Positions 22,101-35,500 of a stretch of DNA of 64,000 nucleotides are shown here, piece by piece; positions within the stretch are counted from its first letter, which is position 1; every line of letters begins with the position of its first letter. The DNA lies in assembly GCF_963576615.1 (NCBI RefSeq), contig NC_088708.1, forward strand, positions 8,866,001-8,930,000, given 5' to 3'. A program made the position numbers and the translations under genes. Source of the stretch: Watersipora subatra. Taxonomy: Eukaryota; Bryozoa; Gymnolaemata; Cheilostomatida; Watersiporidae. Below the pieces are notes generated by a model. It was not told the DNA's origin. It ran no database searches and saw nothing but the letters and a program-made list of their open reading frames with translations.

Positions 22101-25100
22101 AATGCCTATATGGTTATTTGGTCTGGTGCTGTCTCGGCCATCTATGGCTTTCATGACAACAAAAGGCCATTATTAGGGATAGCAGCAGCGATCGGCAGGA
22201 GCAGCTGCAAAACCTGGCATTGAGACTAATACACAATGCGGTAATGGGGCACTCATTCTGGCAAACAGCCTCGTAGTAACAATAGCTCGCTTGTATAGAA
22301 TGTCACGTAATGCTTTTATAGCAGCAGAACTCAGTCTTCTGATGTGAACAATGCACGATTTATCAAAGCTCTATGGTCGCTAGGGTTTTAAATCAAAACT
22401 CCATTGTCAAGTAGCTCGAGCAGCTCTGTTTTTATTAGACTTGTCTTCAATAGGCTCCATTGATCCTGCGAGCCATTGTCAGCCAGATTTAATTCTTCAC
22501 AATTCTATCCAACCTTTTGTTTTCTTACACAATAGCTCGTAGGGTACAAAGGATTGCATGTGTTTGTTCAACACCCTTGTGCAATCCTGCGTAATAATTC
22601 ATATCGTCCCATTGTGTATTTGTGTACATTGCGTCGTTGCCTCCTTCTTCGAACCAAGGTTTTTGGTTACTATCTTAGAGAGAGTAACTCAAGTGATATT
22701 CTACGGATGCTCTTCAGTTCTCGCTGCCGTTTGGTTAGAGTAGCGGAGTGCTGCTCCAACTGATGAGCAAAGACCAATTAAGCAGGTATGTGCATAGCAG
22801 ACAATACCTAGGATACCATTTAAGAGAGCATCAATTGCCAGCTCGCTAGCTAAGCATTATATAATTGACTAGCTGCGCTGTGTTACCACAATGGCATCCA
22901 TTACATAATTAGAGAGCAGGCATTGTTCAACGAGCTATAAATAATGCTCTAACAATATGCATCTTTTCACTGTATTACGTCTGCAAGCTCATGCTCAGCT
23001 CATCAATGGATAGGGGTGGGCATGTGCTCCTGCACTTGAGCAATATTGTCAGTTATGGTAAGTAATAATATCACTCGGTGTCTCTTATCTCTCTCCTCTA
23101 TCTAAGGCACTGCTTCTAAGGAATGAGGTGTGCTCTTACCGCGAACGATTGTTCAGAGGTGGACAGGTGAGAAAGTATTCTAGAGTAGTTTTTTACTAAT
23201 ATGTTTGATGTTTCACAGCATGGCAGTATATTCTTACTTCTTGACAAACAAATTAAAAAAAAAACCTTATAGATGGTGTTAAAAACCATTCATCATCGCA
23301 CTGTCACTTACAAGCCTTTCAGATCAGCTGTTTTTGGACCTGTGATTTCTCCAACACAGATGTCAAGACAGTCTAGCTGACAGCTTTGAAGGGCAATTCA
23401 CAAAATGCTAAATAGTCAGTTAGTTTCAAACTAAAATATATCATTCACGGATGGATCACATTCCCTGCTTGATTTGCTCGTCTTTATATTTCTTGTCTCA
23501 TTTGAAGCGGTTGGTTTTATTGTGTTTGTATGGAGATGCTGTAGTAGATAGGCTGTTGATTTATTTGGCATTCCTTTGATTGTTTCTCATTGTGACATCT
23601 GACCTCTCTAACCGCTAACCGAGCTGCTATCATAAAAAACTCGCCAACGAAGGCATTATCAGTTGAGTGAGTGAGGTGATTGAGAGCTAGCGTTACTGGC
23701 TAGCTAGTATACAAGACAGCCGAATCAACGCTCCAGTGAAAGATCCCCTTCACTTTTATTCTATCATAGTATTTGGACACAAAGCGACAGAATGCGCTTG
23801 CATTGGATTCAATACCCAGCTCTCTGGTATGTATTGGCTGCGTCAGAGACAGCAGAAGTGTTCTATTGTACCTTCTCTAATTGTCTTTTCTAGTTTATCT
23901 CTAAGTCTATGGATTGAGCCGTGTGTAGACCAAGTCCATCGATTTGCAATGCAATCTTGTTCTCTACTTTGGGACTTGGCTAATTCAGTCTATTGTCTTC
24001 TGCACAATTATTATCGTGCTCGTAATAATATGCGCGTATTGATCAGTGTGGAGACTGAAGATAGAGCTTTATTAACATCTGTAATCAAATGGAGCAGTCT
24101 ATTGTGTATAAAGACAGTGATGCATTGTGTTCTCTCAAGCACACGCTGCCAGGTTGAACCGCTGTTGCAAGACATCAGCATTCGTGAGACTGATATCTTC
24201 TCTTCTTTTACGCACGAACTATCATGCCTTTATCATGAGGTTGGTTTCTTTTGTCTAAAGTTTTCAATTCTTTTGAATTCGAAAATGGGTTGAGCATTTG
24301 ATTAGGAGTTATTGGCTCACATGTCGTTTTACTGGATTGAAAGGTAGATAGCTCGCTACTTCTCTTGTTATCTATTGCTCTATTGTTCTGATTTCACATT
24401 AATGATGTCGAGAGTGACTCCTGTATGTTATTACAACCAGGGATGCTTGAGACGGTAGCACTTTCCACTGGCTTACATGTATCCATTTGTGTTCGTAAGG
24501 CCGAGCTTGCTATGGCTATCATTTACCCTTAGACAACTCTCAGCGGGCCAAAGGATGAGAAATTTCATTGGATTCTAATGCAGCCATTATACTGTATTCA
24601 AAATATTATAGATTTTACCTAATACAATTGTATTGTTGGTGCGTGTGTTGAACGCTTTCCTCTCCTCGATATAACAATAAACCTTGTGATTCCTTTCTTC
24701 TGCTCGTGGCTCAAATCTATACTTAGCGTAGCGTTACATTGATTTTTCTATTTGTTACCTGTGGCTCACTAAGATTTATGTGCTTGCATTAGAATCCATT
24801 GTTGTCAGAGACTGGTCTCTATTCATTGTTGGCCATTATTGATTGGTTGCGGACAATGCGGAGCGGCAGCATAAGCTCTCTCTTTGTCTCTTTTGTTTAG
24901 CTGCTGAAGTAATTGCTTTGTGTTTGCATGCAGATTGTATGTCATGTATAATTCATTGTAATCTTATCTCTTCATTTAAGTGTTGGCATATTTTTATATT
25001 GTATATTGCCTTCGTATCAATCACGGACAAGCGTCATATGTGCTCCTTTAGATACAGCCTTAGATGTGCATGGGAAGGGGTGGCGGAGGCATGTATTAGT

Positions 25101-25170
25101 GGCTTCTTTCAATATATATTCTTGTCTGGCTCATTTCAGCGCTAATTTCCGCGTTTATTCTAATTTTCAG
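19200..25170. other. Region upstream of SoxD; no coding gene supported
   Basis: This 6-kb stretch is less AT-rich than the window average from about 20.4 to 25.1 kb, and rich in pyrimidine tracts. SoxD coding exon 1 opens with a splice acceptor (attttcag ending at 25170), so at least one SoxD non-coding exon and its promoter should lie upstream, probably here. Several open frames of 60-185 codons occur, the longest at 23736-24293 (GTG-initiated), but none resembles a known family or shows consistent splice sites. Confidence 0.4.
21310..21665. repeat. Degenerate minisatellite (ctatatactatcgctatacaca)
   Basis: About 15 diverged copies of a unit of roughly 22-25 bp built from ctatatacta and ctatacacattg. 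Length varies between copies. An overlapping open frame rich in Tyr, His and Thr is a translation of the repeat and was not called a gene. Confidence 0.75.
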
Positions 25171-25174
25171 TGAT

Positions 25175-28100
25175 ATGTCATCTAAACGAAAAAACGTACC
25201 AATAAAACTCTCACCTACGATGGCAAAATCACATATGCTTGACGACGGCTCCTTCGAGCCTGACCACACCTTCGGCGGTGACCAGGCCGGTCTACAAATA
25301 GATGTAAACTCAAAACGACACAGCTCAATCACAGACTGTAGCGACGACTCTCATTCTCCTCCCGCCAGTAAAAAGGCGAGGATATTCTCATCACTCGTCA
25401 ACGATGATATGATGAGCACAGTAAAAAAAGTGGTTATGGGCAGCCGGACGAGCGTCTCCGAAAAACAACAGCAACTCAGCCAGATGATCGCTGAACTGCA
25501 ACACCTGCAACAAAACCTCGGAGAAGAGATGATACCGGAGACGGTGAGTACGAGCACTGCTTATAAAATAGAAAGCTTTGAGGCATGCCTTAAACAAATG
25601 CCGTGAATCATTCCTCTATTTTTTCATCAAGTTACACTTCGATGGAATAATAGGTGGAGCCAGTTTTATCATCGGTTTGATGTGACTACTGCTTTTTAGA
25701 TTGTAAGACCGCTAATGAATGCGTGTGGTTGTTTTGATGAGGCTAGAATCTTGGAAAAACAAACTTCTTGTTCAAGTGGCAGCCAAACCCTGGTATTTAA
25801 CTATCTAGGCCAAGGGGTTAGTCACGCTCCTATATCAAACACAATATAACATCATTGTTACTAACTTGGTGGCATTGCCAAATATCGGAGCAGTTGGCAA
25901 GAGATTGATGATATGCCTAGGTAGGGTAATTTGTTAACCCCCTAACTTTCAGTAAGAACTCAGTCAGTCATCCTCTTACTGAAACAACAGTTATTAGAGG
26001 GATGTATGTGGATATAAATAACTGTTATAGGGCAAACTCCCCATTGTTTTTGCTGTCAATGAAGTTGGCATTAAAAAACCTTTCTTGCATGTCATTCTTT
26101 CTCCATTGTAGATGAGCGTGTGAGGTGAACTTATTTACCAGTTTTCTTTATTTGTTAGTTGTTACATTCACCAATTTGTACACTTGAGTTCATCTCTGCT
26201 TGACAAGCTCACGATAGTTCACATGCTGACTTCAGTTCCTTTTCCTAAATACCTATAAACATTCAAGCTGATATATCTATATAGGGCCAGAATATTTTTG
26301 GTTCCGCGTAGAAGTTCATCGCGATAAGCCAACTCTGCCACCTTTCTTCTTTCTGAAGATGCTGGTTGGGCTAGCAAATGATAATAACAGCTATTATATG
26401 ATATATATATATATAGATAATATATATTGAACATATATTATTGTATATATAATAATGTGCTGTTATACGTAGATAATATATATTGAACATATATTATTGT
26501 ATATATATAATATTGTGCTGTTATACGTAGCCATATTCACTTGCTTGTTTCCTAAATTTTTTCACTTTTTGAGGTTTCGTGTGTGTGGACCAAAAACTAA
26601 TTGAAAGCGCTTGTTCTGTGTTGTAGGAAGCTGAGGAAAGCAAAGAATATCCGCTCAAATCACGCAACGTTGGTAAGCGATCTCTTTTCACTTTTATCGT
26701 CATTTCTGTCTATGCTATTCACATGAGAGACTATATGATAGTGTCTATTATCGCTTTCTGTTAGCCTGTGTCAACTAGAGACGTCATTATGATCTAATCT
26801 GTGTTCAGCTTCTTTTATTTATAAAATCATTATATAACAATAAAATTTCTTTTCATTTTATTTACAAGGAATATAATAGCATCGAACAGCATGAATTTGG
26901 CTAAACAAACCAAACTTTGAAGTTATTGTCATTTCTCGATCTTGAGCCATTGTCAATGACATAACCTTTATCTGAAAATTGTTGATCCGTTAAAAAATTG
27001 TTAAAAAACATAGCTAATGGCCTGACATCACACCAGCAAAGAGCGATAGCAGTTGGGTCGATACAAATGTTGGTCCTCATTTTAAAAGATACATCGCGTC
27101 GAGAAAAATTTGCTCTTGAAAACAGTCAGTCCTTAAAGATCAAGCTGATTGTACCAAGAAGTAGTCGCCGCTTAATAAAGCGACAAATATGGTGAACAGG
27201 TAGCATACATGCGAGAACAGTTTTCCCGTAGTAACAATAGGATGCAAAATAAAAGAGTCGAATAAAATCAAACGATTTCTTAAGTATCATATGGAATGCT
27301 GGCATGGCAACTACAGTTACTGTTTTTATGTTCATAAACAGACCGAGTGAGACGATCTTGTGAAGTGTCACGGACCAGCTTGCGAATATCGCAACTTTAC
27401 ATTTTAGCAAAATTGATCGAATTTTGGTCAAGGACAGTTGCTAATTGTTAGCCTAACAACAGCATAGATACTTGAGGAACACCAAGCAACTATCAAACTA
27501 GGTGAAAGGAAGTAGTGTGTGAGAATTAGCTGTAGTCAGCGCTGACGCGGATCAGAACTGTCTATTGTGCCTCCACCGTGATAGCGGATCAATAGTCGCA
27601 GAGAATAGGTTTATAACAGCCCCCAGCGACAATAGTCATTACAATGTGTGCATTAACAATGGCTTCCTTAATCGCTGTCCGAGTATGGACTGGGAGAGGT
27701 CTGCGTTAGCTCAAATGATCTTAACATTACGCAAGCACTTGTTCCAATTATTATCAACATCTCTTGTTGCTGTGCGAGCAGGCAGCACACAATGCTCTCA
27801 TTTACAGCCTTCATCTGACGTTAATAACAACAAACCTGCTGCCAACAAATTTGTTGCTGCTCGGTTGATTCATTTGAAGTAATGTTGATATTCCTTTGTA
27901 GAAGGAGATAACAGAAGTAGCAGCGCTAGTCCCCATAGTGACTGGAGCAGCGATTCTGGTCAGTATTGAAATCAATCAACCTCACAAGTTGAGCACAATG
28001 GTGCCATTTATGCAATTAGTTTGTCTGTCATCTAATGACAGCGATCTGTCTAACGCTGCCATTTCCACAGAATCCATTGTCTCAGTAAAGGGTGAATCAT

Positions 28101-31100
28101 AGAGAAAAGCGGTAGAAAGCGCAGCGCTACGTAGGCTGGTATTTCTATTAGCTGGTATTTCTATTAGCGGTAGCTGAAGGAGGTAATAGGACCTGACTCA
28201 TGAGATTCCTCGACTGCATCGTTTTGCTCGACTGCATCGTTTGCTCGACTGCATCGTTTCAGGTGACAATGCTCCGCTGAATCTGACGAAACCTCGGACA
28301 AAAGCTGACAAAGCTGGCTCGCGTCAGATGCATAACGGAGATCTAAATTCCAAACAGACAATCGAAAATAAAAAAGGTAAGTTTTTCCCTTAAATTTGCT
28401 CTTTTCAACGTCTGCTTGTCTTCTACATATTCAAAAGCTCGGAGCATCATAGCATCAGGCAAAAAGAAAAAAATATGTTCAATTAGGTAGTTGAAAGAGG
28501 AGATAATAAACATGAACTCTGCTATAAGACACCCTTTTCATGATAGGCAATGCGCTTGACCGGAGGCATATAGAATATCAAAGTAGTCTTTTTCATTTAA
28601 TTTGGGTGTGGAGAAATTTGACTTGGATCTTGGCAGTAATATTCTAATTTATTTTACAGTGATTATGTTCAAACGCAGATTTTTGTTAATAAATCTGTCA
28701 CTCTTGTTATTGAGATAATTGTTACGTTTGAACTGAGGAGCTCGAGGGAGCTGCATGGACAAAGAGTCCTTGAGGGAACTTACTGACAATGCTTTATTCT
28801 AGTTAGAGAGTCTTGGGGCTATATCTTTATGACTTGAAGATTACTAGTAATCAATGGCATGAATTCCATTAGCGGTCTTATTGGTGCCTTCAGATTACAC
28901 AATCTCCTCACTGCTGTCTTTTCCTTCCAAATATAATTAGTAATGAGTTTTTGCATTGTCTAGTAGTGTACAAAATGGTTACTTTCACATGCAGCCGATA
29001 ATTGATCATTTGCAGCAATGACGACTCCTACAACAGTAGGACAAATTCCTTTATCACAGACTTCTATGGCAGCCACCCTACACGGCAACATGGCAATGAC
29101 TGCTGCTGGCATCCCGGCAGCGATGACTCAGTTTTTACCAACAGCGCAAGGATTCATACCGGCTTTTCATAGCCTAATGGCATCAGGACAAGCCCTTGGC
29201 TTACCCATGGCTATACCTTCCACTTCCAACAGCTGTATTGACAAGGTAGTAGAGTCACTACTAGTAAAGTAGGAGAGGAACAGTAGTTGTGTTTGTAGGG
29301 TATAAATTCAAGTAAAAGAGGTGACCGGTGATAGAGGTTGTGGGCTGGCAGGCTAATTGTTATTAGTGCATCTTCAGTGCTGAATTCCTTATGGCTCTTG
29401 ACCTCTAGATGAACTCGTATCTTTTATATTGTTTGGGTTTGTCCTCACTCAGGAATGTTCAAATTTATCTGGTTGTTGAAATATGTTTAGGAGAAGTTAG
29501 TGCAGGAAGCCTTGGCTATGCAGATGCCCCATCCAGCTATGTCGATGTCAATGCCAGCTCTCGCATCTATGCCCATGCATACACCTCCCATGATGAACAA
29601 CAATAATCGTCACCAGAGCGCAGGAAGTGATGACGAAGTTCAAGGTAATCTGAAAACCATCTGAATCTATGTCTCTACCTTAATCTAAAATTACCATGTC
29701 TGGTCAGCTTTTACAGAAGCGCCATGTTAACATTGCTGTTAATTTTCATAGCCAAGATCATTCGCTCACCAAAAGATAAGATGGAACCAAACAAACCTCA
29801 TATTAAAAGGCCGATGAATGCGTTCATGGTCTGGGCAAGAGAGGAGCGACGTCAGATCCTTAAGCAGTGTCCTGATATGCACAACTCAAACATCAGTAAA
29901 ATCTTAGGTAAGAAACGGTGTTCACGCTATCATACGCTCTCTGAGGAGGGGAGAGGCTAAAGCTCTGTTTCTACGCAAGTCTGTACTGATTCACACACAT
30001 CTTGTTTTCATTCTTTAGTTTAATATTCAAGCTATTATTTCTCAATGTAGGCGCTAAATGGAAAAACATGTCAAACTCAGAGAAACAGCCATATTACGAG
30101 GAGCAATCACGGCTTAGCAAGTTACATATGGAAAATCATCCAGATTACAGATATAGGTAAGTTCTGAGCTGTTTGCGTCGTTAAACAAGTATTTACACTC
30201 GTTAACCTTTGCTGCAGTTTAGAGCTAGTTAGTGGTTGTTGATTTAATGTAGGAAATGGAAAGAGAGGGAGTTAAAAGTTAACTTTGTATAGAGTCTGGT
30301 TTTTAGACTTGACAGAAATATGCTATTAAAATTTAGAATTATGTTTTATGATACCTTCTAGGCCAAGGCCAAAGCGTACTTGTATTGTGGATGGGAAAAA
30401 GCTTCGAATATCAGAATATAAAAATTTGATGCGAAATAGACGGCACGAGATGCAAAGAATATGGTGGGACAATGGCAAAATGTATGAAATGGAAGGAGAC
30501 GGTGAGTTAAACGTTAACTTTGTATAGTCTGGTTTTTAGATTTGACAGAAATATGCTATTAAAATTTAGAATTACGTTTAAATAAAAAATTACATAAATG
30601 AAACGCGAAGAAACACAAAAATTGATTAGATTCAGTTGCTACACTTGTTGCTTTGTATACATATGTAATCCTAATATAGTAGACTAATCCAGAACTAACC
30701 AATTCTTTTATCAATTTTTGTGTTAAATTTCTTTTCCATGTTTTTCGCTCTCAAAGGCACACTCAATGGGAAAAAAGTCACGGTGAGAAGTAGTCAGAAA
30801 ATCTCTTGGTTGATGTAACAATTTACAAAGTAAACAAACAACATACTCCATAAACAGTCTTGTTTGGGTCCAACTAAGATGCCGCATTATAACAGTTAAA
30901 ATTGATTACGAGAGGGAGACTCTGCAAGCTCTTGAGGGCAACAATAATCTAACAATTGCTTTATAACAATCTAAAAACGATTAAACTTTATTTAGATGGT
31001 GAAGCTTCGCCAAATGGGGTTACAGATCAGCAGCCTATATTTCCGGGACACACAGGAGATGCCAAGGTTGACAGCAGCGCTACGACAGCAGCACAATCAG

Positions 31101-31117
31101 TTCAGCACATCGAATGA
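25175..31117 (+). CDS. SoxD: SoxD family HMG-box transcription factor (Sox5/6/13 type), complete
   Basis: Ten coding exons: 25175-25543, 26627-26672, 27902-27958, 28263-28376, 29016-29245, 29506-29644, 29752-29907, 30051-30156, 30362-30501 and 30996-31117. All have GT-AG borders and phases join exactly (1479 nt, 492 residues). The protein begins MSSKR. A short heptad-like segment ([20 protein letters not shown], about residues 95-115) matches the start of the SoxD coiled coil. PLNLT at residues 162-166 is a CtBP-type motif. A Met/Pro-rich linker follows. The HMG box spans about residues 334-410 ([32 protein letters not shown]) and continues into the SoxD-specific [15 protein letters not shown] block. 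It is expected to bind AACAAT-like DNA in the nucleus. The long glutamine-rich second coiled coil of vertebrate Sox5/6 is absent from this model; skipped phase-0 exons are possible. Confidence 0.95.
26405..26530. repeat. Two tandem copies of a roughly 57-bp AT-rich unit
   Basis: The sequence agataatatatattgaaca through gtgctgttatacgt occurs twice in a row, and each copy is itself nearly palindromic (atatattgaacatatattat). It lies in SoxD intron 1, about 100 bp before the 46-bp second coding exon. Confidence 0.85.
28205..28262. repeat. Three tandem copies of ctcgactgcatcgttt, ending in a splice acceptor
   Basis: Three consecutive copies of a 16-18 bp unit lie directly before SoxD coding exon 4. 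The last copy reads ctcgactgcatcgtttcag, so the repeat supplies the acceptor of exon 28263-28376. Confidence 0.88.
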
Positions 31118-32570
31118 GCATTTCTTCAGATATTAGGATTTTTCATTACTGTAGTATCTGTGTATATAAATATTTTTTTAAGTCATTCTATATTATACAT
31201 CGCTTGATAGATGAGTAGAAGATGCTGAACTGTTGCCGGTGTTGAAATTACCCACCTTGTCTGTTGTTATCTGCTGACGAATGACATAGCACACGCGGCA
31301 GAAAGTGCTATGTTGTTTCAGATTCCTTACCTTGCCTCTCCGGTAGAATATTTTTTCTAGTCTTTTTCTGTTCATTGAGTGACTCGGTGAGCACTTCGTG
31401 TTCGATAAAGGTTGTACATTATATATTTTTGCAAGACAATATTATATTGCAAGTACCAGCTTTTTGACAGCATTTCGATTATAGATATTGCAAAAATTCT
31501 ATTTCATTGTGCATAAAACTTTCATTTAGCTTCGACGACAGGTGCTGACAACTCTTGCTAGTAAAGACACCTTGATTTTCTTAAGACAATCTTCAAATTT
31601 GGTTAGATTGTTGGCTCCACCACTCCTATATAGCTTACACTCGTACACTACTGCTATGACGAATGACATCAATTATCTTATGTTCAACTGCCATTTTGCA
31701 GGCACACCTGCAGGCTAGTGTCACAAATAGCTTATGCTTATGGCAGTCTGCTTCAATGTTCACATGTGGTCCAGAAAAGGAATTACATGTATATTGTTAT
31801 TGTTGTCTATTCAACAAGCAGCATGCACAATATTTTGTTTTCCAGAATTTATTGCTTCACACGCCTGTAAGTTTTTTCTACAAAATTATATTGTTTTGTT
31901 ACAGAAGTTAAAATTATTATTAAATTTTAACGGCAGCGTATTGTAAATCATTTTGTCGCATCCTGCTTGTTTGCTGGCAGCATACATCTGTTACGTATGC
32001 TGCTTCTAATGGTTAAATGCAACAGTTGTGGCTGATATTTTCATGTTTAAATGCATTTTAGAATGTACATTGTTATTTTTTCCTTTTGGTCCTTAACATT
32101 GTTGTCATGTTTTTTCTGTGTAGATCATTACAATATATACAAACATTAAACCTGACCACGAATTTTAGTCGATTAACAATTTCTATTTGATGATTTGCAC
32201 CTTTCCACTTAAATAAAGAAGTCCATTGCTGCTGACTCATTTCGAGGGTATATATATATATATATATGTGTATGTACAGTAACAACAGTAGAGAGTACAG
32301 TGAATGACCTTTTGAGCTCTAAGGAAGAGCCTCATGAAAAACGAGGTACTCGGTTTAAATCATGTCTAAAAACTGCTTTGACAAATACAATTTAGTGAAA
32401 TATACATGATAGAGTTTCATGTATTATAATAGAGGGAGGAAGCCGCTAGCGCAACAAAAAATTTTAAATAGCAAAATTGAAAAAATAGATTGCGTTCAAT
32501 TGGGGCTGGTTATAAACGCTGGTCAACGATACCTTCCCTGATGAGATTGCATTGTATTTGCTCCATAGAT
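31118..32570. other. SoxD/NF-YA convergent intergenic region (3' UTRs)
   Basis: 1.45 kb between the stop codons of two convergent genes. It is AT-rich and holds a short TA repeat at about 32249-32268 and small chance open frames. No RNA gene or transposon end was identified. The SoxD 3' UTR must lie at the left; I did not find a clear poly(A) signal close to its stop. Confidence 0.5.
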
Positions 32571-35500
32571 TTATTGCATTATTGCAGATGTTACATGCAT
32601 GTCAGTACCGTCACCCTGTAAAAGAAAGGACAGACAACACTGAACCAAAGTAAGCTACAACAAAGTGGTGCTTGACGCATGGTATTGAGTGGCACAGTTC
32701 ATAGCACTTAAAATGCATACAGTTCACGAATCTTACATTTATCTGCTGCCCATTTAGTTGACGATTCAACCCGGGCAACACTCTGAGATGATGTTCAGTG
32801 TTGAAGGGGCGTGAGAGAAAGCCAGACAATTATAGCTACGATACATGCCTTCCACAACAACTCATCTGGGCGCATCTGTTCATGTGCCAAAATTGAGACC
32901 AACTATATGGGAGACTGGATAATCAACTATCGGTGTAACTGACTAGCTTACCATTTGAGCAGCTCCGTTGATGGCAGCTGTTGTAGTTTTTCCAGGGGTA
33001 TCCGTAGCTGCAGCAGTGGCTGCTGCCTCTTTTTTAGCCTTGGACATAAAACGTCCACCGTCTCCTCGATTTCGATTTGTGGCGTGTTTATGTCGTGACT
33101 CATGTAGGTATCCTTTCCTCTCTTTCACTACTTTTCCTTGGGCTTCAAGCTTTTGTCTCGCCTGACGCCTCTTTAGTATTCTGTGATATTGCTTGGCATT
33201 TACGTAGAGAGGAGGATCATCCGTGGCTACATCTTGCTAGAAAACATCAAATTGAGAGACACTTGAAAACATGGACAAGTGAAACATGAACAAGTTACAC
33301 AGTTGGAGTTTTGTGAACGGCATTCATTATATGATTGTACCACGCAAACATCACATCTTGCATATTCTTATAACATAGTTTTTACACTGGACATTTTTGT
33401 ATAAAATTGGAACTGCCTTGATAAATTGAAATCCCAAACATCTAGGTATCTTGGCACATGAAATTCATGATTCTGATACTGAATTTGTATGTCAAACCAT
33501 AATAATCAGTAAAACAAAGTTTTTATTGCTACTTTAGAGACAACTAGCCGAATGCCCGACATTGCACGGGTATTAAAAAACTGCTTATAAACAGTGGCAG
33601 GTAATGTACATGTAGTTGCCTGCTGCTTCCCATTAGCCTGGCACATTGCCAAAGGCTAATTTGGGTAAGCTAGTAAGACTACTAAACTTACTATTGAGAA
33701 CCGTGAGAACAAGCTTTAGTGACGTTACGCAGTAACACGGAGCGCTATGCGTATTTTAACCCAGATAATGACTCGTATCACCCAATGAATTAATTGCATC
33801 TTGCGCCTAGCTCAATGGGTTAGTTTATCGCCTGTTGAATGGGAGGTTTCGAAATCAAATCTTCTGCTTTACGGATTCTTTATTCCAAGAATTGAAAATC
33901 GCTATAGCTGCACATATACAACGACGAATATACAAACAGACGAATATACAAAATGCTATGTAGCTCATTCTAACTTACGCTATACCTAGTTTAACTCAAA
34001 TTATATTATCTTTATTGTTTTTATGTTTCTATTTCATTTCTACCAACTTTTTGATGCTTACAAAATTGCAGTGTTTCAAAAAATGACGCACGTCGCATAT
34101 TTAAAATTACGTTGGATGTGAAATCAAATATTTCTTCTAAGTTTATGCTCTCTTACAAAAGATTTGTAGGTAGATGTGATCCTAGTTGGAGATTTGACCG
34201 TATTTCATCTAATGCTAGAAGACCAGGGAACTAGGGATAAAAACGAGTTGTACTCTCCATCTTTTATAAACTAAAGCAATGTGACAACGCATGTACAGGA
34301 GAGCCTAGCTCCAGAACACAAATGACCGTCGACAACAGAACAACGTACATTATTGCAATCAATAATGTCACTTTGATTTCGACTTTGAGTTGCCAAAACC
34401 AAAATAAACTCTAAGCTTGCAGTGACTTGCGCAAAAATGTTTGCAAGAAACAATTTCTTTTTAGCACCACAAGATTTTGTGGTCATGAAATACTACGATC
34501 TGCTAAAAATTTGAGTATATTAAATAAAGAGAGACCTTTAAAATCGTGGTGGAAATAACAAAAATCATTTTCTATCGATCAACAAAATTACCATATTATG
34601 ACACAAAAATTTTCAGGTTTTACTGTTAACAATATCTAGTCACTTCAACTGAAGCAATTCATTTTCAATAGTAACAACCTTGGTTTCCTGCCTCCTAAAC
34701 GTGCTTACGCATTCAAGCAAGCAGCAAACAAATGAACTGAAATTAGAACACCACGTAGAAAGGATATGTGAAGAGTTGTCAGCTCAAAACAGTTATTTGC
34801 AACTGGCTGAGGACAATAATTACCCAGAATAATTGACCCAAACTGAAAAGTACATGTATGAAACCCTGCAGGCTGCCTGACAACCAATAGAATTTGGACT
34901 GTTAGTGTGCATTCACCAAATGTATAGCACTCAATCTTCTGAATAATAATTTTTTTCACTTATTGCAAAATTTAATCACACAATGTTTTAGATTTGCAGC
35001 AACCTTTTTAGAAATTACTTTATTGGAAGTTGCGAGAATTACCCATGGCTCAGAGAATTCCAGAGTTAGCATGTCAACAGACCGGCTGCTACACACCTGT
35101 ACATCCACGTTTAATCACTTTTCTATTAACCTTCATAGCGAGTTGGCAATAAGATGATGCTAGATCGATATTGAACTTGTAATATATTTTCATTAAAGAC
35201 TTGAGTCATGAGACATCAATCCGGAGATACCTTATCGAGGTCGTTAATCCTAGCTATGATCAGTCTCACAGCTAGGCAGCCTTTTGATTACCATTTAATA
35301 AACAAGCTTCACGAAGCTATTTTCCTAGAAATTATTAACGAAATGAGAATTAAAAAACTCATGGGGGGGGGGAATAAATGAACACGAGTCTCAATAGTGA
35401 TTTGAAGATGCTCAAACTGATGATAACCATTATCAACAATTTAATGAACATTAAAAGCAATTACTTTCTATATTACTGACTTATTTCATAAAAATCTTAC

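Noticed and set aside
27000-27195. 65-codon open frame in SoxD intron 2
   Set aside because: No splice sites in phase with neighbouring SoxD exons and no recognisable domain.
32611-32829. An extra NF-YA exon ([15 protein letters not shown]) between exon 5 and the last exon
   Set aside because: It has an acceptor-like ctcag and a donor-like gtaagat, but joining it forces an immediate stop. The direct exon 5 to 32615-32571 join is in phase and gives a more family-like end. An alternative isoform is possible.
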